64,000 nt of DNA from Dipylidium caninum (Eukaryota > Platyhelminthes > Cestoda > Cyclophyllidea > Dipylidiidae): positions 1,178,001 through 1,242,000 of the forward strand of contig QEYB01000654.1 of NCBI GenBank assembly GCA_017562135.1, written 5' to 3'. The first letter of the stretch is position 1; each line of letters begins with the position of its first letter. A program made the position numbers and the translations under genes. The notes under the pieces are model-generated. The model had not been told where the DNA came from. It did not search any database and worked only from the letters and a program-made list of their open reading frames with translations. Shown one piece after another: positions 35,810-47,000 of this stretch.

Positions 35810-37259
35810 TAGCGCCGATCGATGACATACACACAGACAGACACACACTCGCGTTCACCCTCTCACTCTCTTCGGTGTGAGAAAAAAGGCAAATTGCGAA
35901 AGAGACGGTCAGACCGACGCAAACGCTCTTGTGAGCGTCGCCCTTCAGTCGGAAAATGTCCATTGTTTGGATTGGACAACTCGCAAAATTGACACGTACA
36001 AAAAGAAAAAAAAGCAAGCAAAACTAAGACCACCGCAATAGTAATAATCAAGGCATATGAAGGCAGAAATCGGTCGCAGATCGATGGTAATTAACGCGCG
36101 GAAAAGGGGTTCGACCCTCGGCATATCGATTTATTGATTGATTTACAAGCAGCCGCTGTAATTGCGTGTTTTAATTAAGGCAAAAGGGGGGTGAAATATC
36201 CATTCTTTTTCGTTTTCTGTGGTGAAATTTATGGCACCCACGACGCTGTCACACACACGGGAGACGGAGGGCGAGAGAGTAAAAAGGCAAATGGAGAAAG
36301 AGACGGTCAAACAGACGCGAACGCTACCAGTCACTGCAGCTGACCGCTCCTGTGAGCGACGCCCTTCAGTCGAAAATTGTCCGTTGTTTGGACCTGACAA
36401 CTCCCAAAAAAAAAATAAATAAAAATTTATGAAGAAAAAAAAGGAAAACAAACAAAAATCACTTCAGCATTAACAATTAAGGCAATCGACTGCAAATCGA
36501 TGCTAATTAACACGCGGAATGGAATTCTGCCTTCCCCTCCCCCGTGTATCGATTTATCGATTTATTTGAAGCCAGTCAGCTCTGAGGTTAGATGGTTCAG
36601 CGTAGTGAGCATCGCTCAAAATGCACCACGTATTTAAGGCGAAGGCGAGGTGAAACGGCCGTTGTTTCGCCTTTTCTTGTGTTAACCTGAACGACAATAA
36701 GTGAAATTTGTGGTACGCACGATGCCGCCAATCGATGACACACACGCACACACACAACCGGGGGGGGGAGGGGGGGACGAGAAAGAGAAAGAGCCAAACC
36801 CGAAACTTCATTGCAGTTCATCACAGCATCCTCTAAAATTTCTTTCTTTCGCTCATGTGAGTGTCATCCTTCACATGCGAAGTGTCAGTTTTGTGGAGGA
36901 CCAACTCATCAAGATAATCAATATTTACAAATAGCGAAAAAAAAAACAAAAATCTCTCCACTCTTTTTCGACTCGAGGTGGAGCATTAACAACTGGGGCA
37001 ACTGAAAACGCGAGTCGACCGCAGATCGATGATAATTAACACGTGGAATTGACTTCTACCCTGGACATATCGATTTATTGATCTACGGTGAGTGAGTCAG
37101 TTCTGAGGCGTCCAGTTGGGCGCAGGACCCGCCGCTCAAGGCGAATGCTCCGTTTGAGGCAAAGGGGAGGTCAAATGTCCGCTCCTTTTCACTTTTGGTA
37201 GTGACATTTGCCAGACACACACACACACACACACGCAAGGGGAGGGGCGGGAAACGGAA

Positions 37260-37306
<47 letters not shown>

Positions 37307-37590
37307 GGCGCTGCAATGTGCCATCGCATCTTCTAACCTTCGCCATCTTCTCGTGCAGTGGTGGGCTTTCGCCCATGTGAATGTCACCCTTCTCATGGAA
37401 ATTGTCAGTCGTTTAAATGGCCAATTCATCACGATAATCAATAAGTACAAAAACAAAAGAAATAAAAACAACAAAACTCTCCACTTTATTATGGCAGCTG
37501 AAAGTGCGCATCGAGCGCTAATCGATAATAATTGACGTGCACAGTGGACTTCTACCCCCACCGCGCATCGATTTATCGATCCTCCTCCTC
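35810..37590. repeat. Four-copy diverged tandem repeat, unit about 420-520 bp
   Basis: Landmarks recur in the same order: an AATCGATGxTAATTAACxCG block, then ATCGATTTAT(T/C)GAT about 30-40 bp later (about 36124, 36548, 37069 and 37567), a GAGGCAAAxGGGxGGTGAAAT block, a CA-rich tract, and GTCGCCCTTCAGTCG or its diverged equivalent GTGTCATCCTTCA. Spacings between the ATCGAT landmarks are about 424, 521 and 498 bp. Copies differ most in their CA, GACA or CTC microsatellites. No open reading frame is conserved between copies, and no ends typical of a known transposon were seen. Confidence 0.75.
37262..37308. repeat. (GACA)n tetranucleotide microsatellite
   Basis: About eleven perfect GACA units within the third to fourth tandem copy. 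Confidence 0.9.
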
Positions 37591-37756
37591 CTCCTCCTCC
37601 TCGCTCCTCCTCCTCCTGTTGCCTCCTCGAGGCAAACGCGGGGTGAAATGTCCTCCTCCTCCTCCTCCTCCTCCTCCTCCTCCGGTCCTCCTCCTGATGT
37701 GGACGTCCTCCTCCTCCTCCTCCTCCTCCTCCTCCTCCTCCTCCTCCTCCTCCTCA
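37580..37756. repeat. (CTC)n trinucleotide tracts
   Basis: Three long CTC/TCC runs separated by short unique sequence, at the end of the tandem array. They generate poly-Leu, poly-Ser and poly-Glu shadow ORFs on both strands. Confidence 0.9.
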
Positions 37757-38468
37757 TTAGAGGTCTGGTGAAAGCCGAGAAAAAACACCACTTCGAGATG
37801 CGGTGAGATGAAAAATGCACCCTCAATGGAGACAGAAGAGTGGCAAAAGGAAAAAGTGCAGACAAGGAAGAATTTAATGCATTTTAATTAATTCCCGGGT
37901 GAAAGTGGAAAGTGTGAAAAGAGGAGGCCTCACAATGCGGGTGTCACAGTGGCTCCTCGCCGCGCGACCGAGCCTACCGACGGTGACAACATCCGCCTTC
38001 TGTGTGCACCAACATGACGCCATTTGGAGGAGGCGTCAACACGAAAGGCGATTTCGGCACGAGGGTCGCCCCTCGCACAACGGATGTGGCCGTTTGGCCG
38101 GAAGTGGTGGTTTCACTCGCCCTTTTTGTGGCCTTTCACGCCACTCACTGAATTGGCGTCCCCGGCTCACACTGGCAGGAGTGAAATAAACAACTTGAAC
38201 TGACAGTTGCGAGGGCTTCCTCGCGCAAATTAGCGGATCAGACACGGCGGATTTCCGCCCGCCCGCCCGGCCACTTTTTTCTCGTTTGAGAAATCACTTC
38301 GTGGCGGAAAGAGATGTTGGTTTTGTCACCCAGTTTGGTGTTATTTCAGCGATTTAATCGCATTGTAACCCAACACAGTTCGCCGTGCGACCTTGACCGA
38401 CAGGCAAAATTATTTGTTTAAATGGGGTCATGCTAAACAACAGTTAGCTTTGGCCTTCAATCAGCCTC

Positions 38469-38496
38469 CTGTGTGTGTGTGTGTGTGTGTGTGTGA
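38469..38496. repeat. (TG)n microsatellite
   Basis: About 13 TG units. Similar AC/TG tracts occur near 6075, 6165, 8445, 10565, 10665, 22882 and 33992. Confidence 0.9.
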
Positions 38497-39899
38497 ATGG
38501 CATTTGAGAGGTTGCATAAACGTGACAAGATGCCCTCCTGGGGACGCAATTTCAAGGGCATTGTTAATTCAAGCCTAATTGCTCGCCTTTGGCATTCTGC
38601 CGCCCCCTGTCATTCCGCCGTCACTTAAAATCACTTCAAAATTGACTTTACGCTGGATGACACGCCCATTTTTGCCCACTTTGCCGTCCGAATTTGACGG
38701 CAAGCGGTCCTCATTGCCATCACCTGCCCTCAAGAGACTCCTTTTCTGGCAAATAACGAGGTAATGCGGTCCGCAGTCGATTTGTGTCCCCTGGGAGGCG
38801 TAAAAGGGCTCATGGGGAGCGGAACTGAAAGCCTTTTCCCCGTCCACTTGGCCCAAATGTTCCCAATTTGCACTTTCGTCGTATTGTCGTTGAGGGTAGC
38901 CTCTTAACCGCTTCGATGAGGCCTCGTCTTCACCTCTCAGGCAATCATGCATTCATTGTCACCTTTGAGCCTGATTTTAATTGTTTATTATTCATTTAGA
39001 GCCTAGTTGATCCAACGGCGATGTTGACAATCGCGCTGGCTACCGAGGCCCGCCCAAATCCAGTTTGTTGACGCGCTTACCAACCTAATGCCACGTATTA
39101 AATGTTAATTAATTTAGTCTAGCGTCGTATGAATAAAAGCCTCCGAAGGTTACATGTGTGACGACATGTGGAAAACCCGGTGGGGATTAGTTTATTCCCT
39201 TTGTTAACTTGCGAAACCTGCCACCATGAGCGTCCAACGGTTACACCCCGAGTACCCGAGGGAGGAATCGGAGCGCTGTTAAAGATCTACAGTCATTCTT
39301 TTTTTATCTATTAAACCTAGGATAAATCAGAAAAATTATTTCTCGAAACGTCTTTCGCTTGTAACATAATTGGAAGCAATTCAGAGAAATCGCTCCATGT
39401 CATAAATTTTCAATGTGGTAGAAACATTATACGATAACTATTACTTTCGACCGATTAAAATGTATCTAAGTTAAAATATTCGCCTCTAGGTTTGGTTACT
39501 GAACATTCGCACATTCTTCTGGTTATAAATTCTAAATGATCTGCAGCAAAATTGGCCTATCACAGCTTCTATACACAGCAAATGTGAAAATGGTATATAT
39601 TTTGATTATAAGCATTAAAGGCATTAAAAAAAAATTTTTTGGCCGGAAAAAATTTTTGCAAGTATGGTGACAAAAAGTGATGCTTTATTTCTACAAACAC
39701 AGTTCCTAAAAATGCAATCTTAAAGCTGTTTATAGAAATTAGAAAAATTTTGAAACTGGCGATTTTACCATAATTAAAACGTGTCCGTAACGCGCTGAAT
39801 TTTAAAAAATGGTTATGATCTCGTAATCAATTGTTTAAGATGGTTTTGTTTTACTGCGCCGGAGATGCCGTCCATTTTCCTTTACCTTTTTGCGTGCCG

Positions 39900-42800
39900 A
39901 TGAGGTCTTTGTCCACGGAGCGCAAGGGGAATGCCAATGGCAGTAACAGGTAAAACTACCATCATTTAGGCTTTTTACAAGCTAGTTGTGCTTCTAAAAT
40001 AGTATCGGTGAACGATTTATGCTAATTACGGTGAAGTTAGGGGCTTTGTTCAAAACCAACTTGGTGTCGAAGTAGAATTCAAAGTGTTGGGAAGCTGATT
40101 TCATGTGATTCGTACAAATGTCACTGTCACATTTCTTGCCTCTTGGTTTTAAGGTCGCGGTCACGATCTCGGAGTCATTCACCGCGGCGCATCAAAGTCA
40201 CTTCACGACGAGTCGTTATCGCCAATATCCCTTACCACGTGACTTGGAATAAATTGAAGCAAATATTCCGCGACCAACTGGGTTTTACCGGTTATTTGCG
40301 TCTGATGAAATCTAATGGTCGTCCGAACGGCATGGGGCTGATGGAATTTAAATCCATCGAGGGGGCTGAGAAAGCCATTGAGAAGATGCATCGCTTTGAA
40401 ATCGGCGATCGGCGCATTATTGTCCGTGAGGAGACTCTGAGGGATCAGGAACGCATGGCAAATATGGAATTTGATGGTCCTTCTAGCTCGTCTCTCGATG
40501 TTGGAGGAGGAATGATACCTCCAAACGCTGGACCTGGAATACCGCCACAGCCGAGGGGAAACACAGGGAATGCTGTTCCTGGTGTTGCCACTTTGACTCC
40601 GACTGTGCTAGAAGGAATGGGCGTGCGTGGGCCCATCACAGATTCTTTGTATATCAGTAACCTGGACTACGCCGTTGATTGGCGGAAGATCAAAGATATC
40701 TTTAAGATCGCCGGCAGGGTCATTCATGCCAGTGTAAAGCAAGATGATGAAGGACGTTCAAAGGGTGTTGCGCTCGTTCGATTTGAACATCCTTATGAAG
40801 CGCTTCTTGCTTGGTCTATGTTTAACGGACAGGTGCGGCTATTATTTCTGGCTTTTGCGGCCTGGTCAAATGTTGTCTTCAGACTTTTCTTATCGTTCCA
40901 TTAGGATGGGAATCTTTTTTGGATTATTTTGGCCACTTACTTAGAACAATTTCTGGCTTTTAGCTACTTAATTCATTTTCAGAGGTAATGCGTATCCCCC
41001 ACATCTGCCTAGGGATTCTTATTGCTTATGCTGATACCCTTATGATCTTTTGAGTTTATATACTTAGGAGGATAGATTGCCGGTTCGCATTTTATTTTTC
41101 AAGATAGTCTGTTCCTGGTACACTGTTTCTTACTTTGTGGGTAACATCTCGTTGAATTGTTAAGTACATTTGATTCCATAAAATGAATTTGGATGTCGTG
41201 TTTTTCGCGCCTATTTTTATGCGCTTTCTTCGGGAGTATATCGAAGAAATCATATGAACGTTATTATTCCATGATACTCCTCATTACTAAACTAAAATAC
41301 AGGTGTTCACAACCTGTATTTTAGAGGTGAATTTTAGGACGAAATTGAAGACGATTTTCGTCAGAACTTTTAGGAATGCGTTTCGTCTGTTAATAGGGAT
41401 ATACTTTTCATTTGGTTATCACTGTGGTTCCCATTTACGAGCGCCTAATTTCAGCTCCGATATTCCTCCCATTTTTGGGTTAACCGCTGTTGGGTAACCT
41501 CATACATTTTTTGGTGCAGGCGTGAAGGAGACATTGTGTTTTCTGTACACCTCTGTGTGCACTTTGGGTTGTCTTATTCCCACTTCCTATTTACAGACCA
41601 TCAACGATCGTCCAATTCGTGTAAAAATTGATCGTGATGGGAGCCATGCCCCACCTCACCTCCCAATCTTCCCTCCTACCCCACAAGGCGCTGCGGCTGC
41701 CGCCAGTTTCATGGCCCACTTTAACAGCAACAACAACGGTAATAATCTGGGTGGTGGCAATCCAACAATGCCTTATGGGGGTGGGAGCAGTGTTTTTATG
41801 CCTCCCCCTCCGCCCCCACATCAACAGTCACAGCTCCAACCACCGTCACAGCCTCCTCCACAGTCTCAACAGCAACAGCAACAAGCGTCAGGAGCGGCTC
41901 CATCAATCGCTGCTGCGATGGCAGCGCTGATTGGTGGTGGCGGTGCCGGAGGCGCAATGGGACCGGGGAGGGGTATGCCACCACCGCCGCAGGAAATTAT
42001 CGGAAGCCTTTTGGGTGCTGCTTCTGCTAGTGGCGGGGGCGGCTTCCAGTCGATGGCTGCGGGTGGTAGTGGTGGATTGAATCCATTAAGTCAAATTACT
42101 GGTTAGTTGTCAGTCAATCATATTTCTCCTTCGCCCCAATTAACACAATCATGGGTTTCTCCTCATAAATGCCAATGTATTGGACAGAGTAGCTTGACTA
42201 AATCGCTATTTCTCCTATATACTTCTGCCCGGCTCTAGAAGTCATGTCTTATTTGAATTTCTGGTAAGGAATCCCTACCTCAGATATATTGAGAGACTGA
42301 GTTTGAATTGGTAAAAACAAATATCATTGTAGTGACAATGATAGCGGAGTCGTTGAACCGCGTTCCGAGAGTATCTGTGTCTTTTTTTAAGGTGGCTACG
42401 GTGGTGCTGGGGAGCGCTCTCGGGATCCAAATTCTACCATCCAACAACTTCTTATGGCAGCCGCTGCAGGCGGTATGTCGCAGGAGCAAATTGCCCAAGC
42501 TGTATCCGCTCTTGGTCTTAACAGAGTAGGTCAATTAAGCATACCACAATTTGAAGCTTCGCAAATTTCCCCTTGTAATTTTATTTTTATGTGCTGATAA
42601 ATTTTTGACTTATTAGTTTGAATGGTAGTTAACAAAGTGGATGCGTTTTTCTTTGTAACCGGGGCCACCGTCGTATTCAACTTCATCCCCTTACTTGGGA
42701 TATTTGTACATTTTGGATTAACAGTAACTTGGCTTATCTCTTCCTACCTTGTTTATCTTATTTTTATATCACTAGGACGGGCTTGGCATTCCTCCTTATC

Positions 42801-44091
42801 CAGGCATGAGCGGGATGGTCAATTCTCAAGTTGGAAATGGTGGTCCTTACGGTGGTAAGTTGGGGCTCTACTCTAAGCAGTGGTAAATGCTGGAGGAACG
42901 CTTGTGGCTGCTACTGGCGTCAATGTTGCTGCTATATCGAAATCAGGACAGCCTTAAAGTAGCGTTTTCTAGTATTTCAATTTGGTTTACCATCATTTGT
43001 CTTGCAATTCTTAGATCAGCGATTCAAAATTTATTTTTAGCGGTAAAGGTTAGCCTTTAGTCCTCGTGTAACCCTAGTTTTTATAACCCAGTCCTGTTTA
43101 CTCTTACCTCGGCCATGAAATCACATTTGTAGGGCTGTGGAATTTATAAAGAAGTACTCCGTTTTTAGGTGACCTTTTGTTTTATTTCGATTATCCCAAA
43201 ATTTGTTGGATTCCATAAAATGTGAGATTCACCGAGTTTTACTGGCCGGTTTATAGACAGATGCTTTTTGCCATCTGTTTTGACCCCATTATTTGCTCCC
43301 TTGCATGTGTGTGTTAGGCTAAGGAGGCTCGTTGATGTGTATTCAATTGCCTCAGCCTAACTCGGAGGCGATTCGTTGTAAACCCGATTTCTCTTGACTT
43401 TGTATTTAAGTGGTCTTTTTCTCACTCTCCAACTTTCATTTCGATTATGCGGAGTCAGCAACCGCTGTCGTTGCAATACTTCGGCTCGATCAGGTTTTTT
43501 ATTATCGCGCTAAGACTTGCCCTCTTCTACTATAACTGCAAATGGCTATCACCTTCGTCCATAAACACCCTTTACCCTTCTTCGTGAGTAAATTCCCCCA
43601 ACTTCCATGTTACTCAGGTGACCGTGGCGCTGTGGACATACAGCCGCGGCGTCCACCCAACTACGACTCGAGGTCGCGCTTCCGTGGTGACGTTGGCGGT
43701 GGCTCTCGTGGTTATCGTCACCAACAAATGGGCGGTGGCAGCGATGTATCTCGTCAACCCGGTTCTCGTGGTGCTGGGAGCATGAGTCGGTCGGATTCGG
43801 ATCGTATGTACATAAGACGGGTGAGTGGGCCAATTGACGTCTAATGCACGCCGTAATTATCTTGATGGGTTTGTAGGAGGTAGCTTTGATTAGACCTCTA
43901 ACAGGTTAGATGGTCAATTTTACCTTGGCCCATCCTTCCTTAGTGATCAAACGCTAGATTTTGGGGTTTATTTATAGTCGAACCTAATGGGAGTCAGGTT
44001 GGGGGGGGGGGGAAGGAGGGGCTGGTGGCGACTGACCATTAAAAATCCACTTCGTAGTAAAAATTGTCGTGCTTTTTTCTATTTCTAGTAA
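39900..44091 (+). CDS. hnRNP M/rumpelstiltskin-like RNA-binding protein
   Basis: Nuclear RNA-binding protein of the hnRNP M family (vertebrate HNRNPM/MYEF2, fly rumpelstiltskin), acting in pre-mRNA splicing and mRNA localisation. Phase-consistent exons: 39900-39949 (ATG), 40154-40832, 41597-42101, 42392-42525, 42776-42854, 43618-43820, and 44089-44091 carrying only the stop codon; about 550 residues. An SR-rich N-terminus (SRSRSRSHSPRR) precedes RRM1 (VVIANIPYHVTWNKLKQIF, with NGMGLMEF as RNP1) and RRM2 (LYISNLDYAVDWRKIKDIF, GVALVRF), which resumes after an intron at TINDRPIRVKID, the spot where hnRNP M reads FDRPMHVKMD. The rest is Ala/Gly/Pro/Gln-rich with RG/RGG-type stretches. The family's third, C-terminal RRM was not found. 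If the last intron is retained, translation would end at 43841 instead. Confidence 0.85.
41292..41324. other. Perfect 13-bp hairpin in an intron of the hnRNP M-like gene
   Basis: CTAAAATACAGGT, a 7-nt loop and the exact complement. Too short for a typical miRNA precursor. It could be a transposon end relic or a local RNA structure. Confidence 0.5.
42322..42343. other. Perfect 9-bp hairpin about 50 bp before an exon
   Basis: TATCATTGT, AGTG loop and the exact complement, shortly upstream of the acceptor used at 42392 in the hnRNP M-like gene. Confidence 0.35.
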
Positions 44092-47000
44092 AAGGTCATC
44101 TCAACTGCTGTAGCCCACAAGGTGAGTTGTCCGAAATGTCTGCCCCAGCCCATTCTCCCTTTCCTGCGATCACAACAATCGGCTTCCACTGATTTCGTCT
44201 GCAATCTCTATGTTCTCGAGGACATTTCTCCTTCCAGTGTTTCTGGTGTTTGCGTAATTTCTGGTTTGTCTCCTCACACAGGTTGCAATCGAGTTCTCGT
44301 ATTCACTCCAGTCCTGCCCGCTCCCACTGCTGCCTCTGAGTTGATTTCTCTCAAGTCCGGCGTCTCCCGTTTGTCACGTTTTTTTTATTCTATCAACTCT
44401 ATGTCCTCTTGCCTGCCTTTCCCACGTATTCGAATCTGTCCATTATCATCTCTTCCGTGTGCTTGTCTGTCTGCGCGCCTGTCTGAAATCGACATTTTAG
44501 CGTTCACTCCACGTTTCATCGAAATAAAGGCGTCTTCCTGACTTTGATTCCGCGGTGGTGAGAGATCGGCGAATTCCTTCTTTATCGGCCATAGTGAGTT
44601 GATGCGTATTTCCTTCTCGCGGTCCAGTCTGTGGCACCGGTCGTCCGCTGATGTCGCCATTTCCATCAATTATTTCCCCCGACCAACGGTGAAGGATAGC
44701 AAAAAAACGCCGTTGTTACGGGCGAATCAAAGTTTGACAGGCGTCTTCAAGACCTCTGTTGCCCCGTGCACCACCTCGGAGATCTCGCTGATGGTTGCAT
44801 TTTCAAGTCTGGTCACCACGAGGAGCTTCCGTTGCTGGTCCTTTGTTGGTTCCCAAATTGCTGATGGCTGGAGTGATTCGGTAGTGGTGCAAATCGAAGT
44901 GCTTCACTAAAGTGACTACTTTGTTGTCGACGGAGCGGCGCCATGGCTTTGTGACTCCGATGCTGTCACGATGACTTGGACGGGGGAGTCCTTTTCACGG
45001 GAGACGGTGAGGCGGTCGTTCAATTCTGGTTTTTTTGTGTAGCTCATGGTATTTTCGGGCTGGTAATTCGTTGTGGTGAATTTCTTAGTGCCTCGGTGGA
45101 CTAGTTGCTCCCCTAGCTGTGGCCTTAGTCCTGTCCACCTGGGAGTCGGACATCGGAGAGCTTTTTCTTTTAGCTTGTTGAGGTCGTTGCGTTCTCAATT
45201 TCCACGTGCGATAGGCGTCGTCTCGCTTCCTCGGCTCAGGTTCCACGATTCGTTCGTTTCTTTAGTCTGAATGTACCCGGTAAAGCCAACGATGTCCCGG
45301 GCCTTGACGGGCTTCCACAAGATCTAACGGTCGTCAGTCTTATGTCTGCTTTAATAAGTTGGAGCGACGCTTTGGGGACCCACGGGAAACGCTTTCTCAC
45401 CTGTGATTTTGTTCTCGAAGGCTTCTCTTGCCAGAGGTGCTTTCCCTCGTGGAATTGTCCTCCCGAATATGGCGTCTGTCGAGAAAACCGCTTGAGGCGA
45501 TCCAACGCTGTCGAGGAGTTGCATTATTCTACTCTTCCCGGTGGAAGCAACTTCCAATTGACTCTCTTTCTCTCGTCCTGTTTGACACTGTCAGTGACGC
45601 TCCGGAGGACCTTTCATTTGGCTGTATTTATCTACTCATTTGTTTTCTATTCAATAACTCCCGCCTTGTGCCTCTATCGAATGGTCCCTCCTTTTGTTGT
45701 TGTTGTTGTTGTTGTTGTTTCTACTTTGGTTGGAAAGGGCGATCTAACTTTCTTCTCCCTGTCGTGGCGAGTAGCGCGCAGTGCTGCGTGTTGAGGGAAC
45801 ATCATTTCCGTAATGTTTTGCGTCGCGTTAGTGGTCAGGCGAGTTTATTGCTGATCCTTTGCTCTGCCCAGCTGTTCGGGCCAAGTTCCCTCGACCGTCC
45901 CAGTAGGTCTGAAGGCCTTCCAAGGAGAGGCTACTCAACGCGGAGGGTTGAAAGTCACCCTTTGCTTTGCATCGAGCTAAACTCGGAAAGGGGGATTAGT
46001 CGATCAGACAAGCGGGTGTCCGCTTTGTTTGCGCTCTCAGGTTGCGGCTCCGACCGCTGTTTTATATGCCCGCCGAGGGAGTCTGCAGTTCTAAGGTCGT
46101 TCCGTCAGTGGAACTCCTCAAACGCAGTCCGTTCCTCCCGACTTTCCGGGCTCAGGCTCCCTTCCAAGTCAGTGGAGGTGGTCCTTCAGGATGGAGTTGT
46201 CCTGAGTTCTGCGCTGCTTCCCGATGGCGGCGTCCGCTCGAGTTCGCTCAACTCGGCGAAGGAGGCGGTTGCCGGTGCAGAAAATACCTTCGTTGAAGCC
46301 CCCACCCTCCCCAGCTGGGGATGGCGCAGACTGTCGGCCGATCGGTTCAGTGTGTCTCCGTCTCATTTGCGGGAGGTCGATGCTCCTTGTGTTCAAATGT
46401 CAGCACGTGGTCCATTGGGTGGCGAGTTTTGTCGCCGACGAGGCGTTGTCACGGCCCCTTCCCAGGGGAGCGTGGTGAAGCGCCTCGGTCGTGCTTTCAT
46501 CAGTTGAAGGTGGATTCGGGAGCACCGACGATTTGTCCTCTCTCCGGCGTGTCGGATGCCGCAGGATCTGTCACCTGACGGCGGCAACGGAGCGTCGTGT
46601 GAGTCCACAGACGACGCGGTTTACAATCTCTGTTGGTCGACGTTGAGTCCCGCCGCCCGAGTGTCCTCCTGCGTTCCCATCTTCGGGGAGTAAGTTGAAA
46701 GCGAATTCATCCTCCCCGCGACTTGCTCGCCGAAGTCGACTTCTGGCCCGCGTGGACGCGTTTCTGGCGTATGCTCGTCCGCCTCCTCTCGGAGACTTCG
46801 GGCCTGTCGGTAGCCCGGCTTCGCCGTGGAGCCAAACGGAGGACCTAAGTGTCTCGGCGCGCGAAATTCTTTATTTCGACGATGGACTTCGACTTACCGT
46901 ACGGCATCGGGAGACCTTCTCTTCCTCCTCTTCCCGGCTTTTGCAAAGTCAGGCCTCCGACCGACCCGCTCAAATTTGCGACGGTAATCGGAGGCTTTTG

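Noticed and set aside
36100..36125. GGTTCGACCC resembling a tRNA B box, suggesting a SINE
   Set aside because: Present in only one copy of the array and without an A box at the right spacing.
37518..37865. Poly-Glu, poly-Arg and poly-Leu ORFs
   Set aside because: Translations of the CTC/GAG trinucleotide tract.
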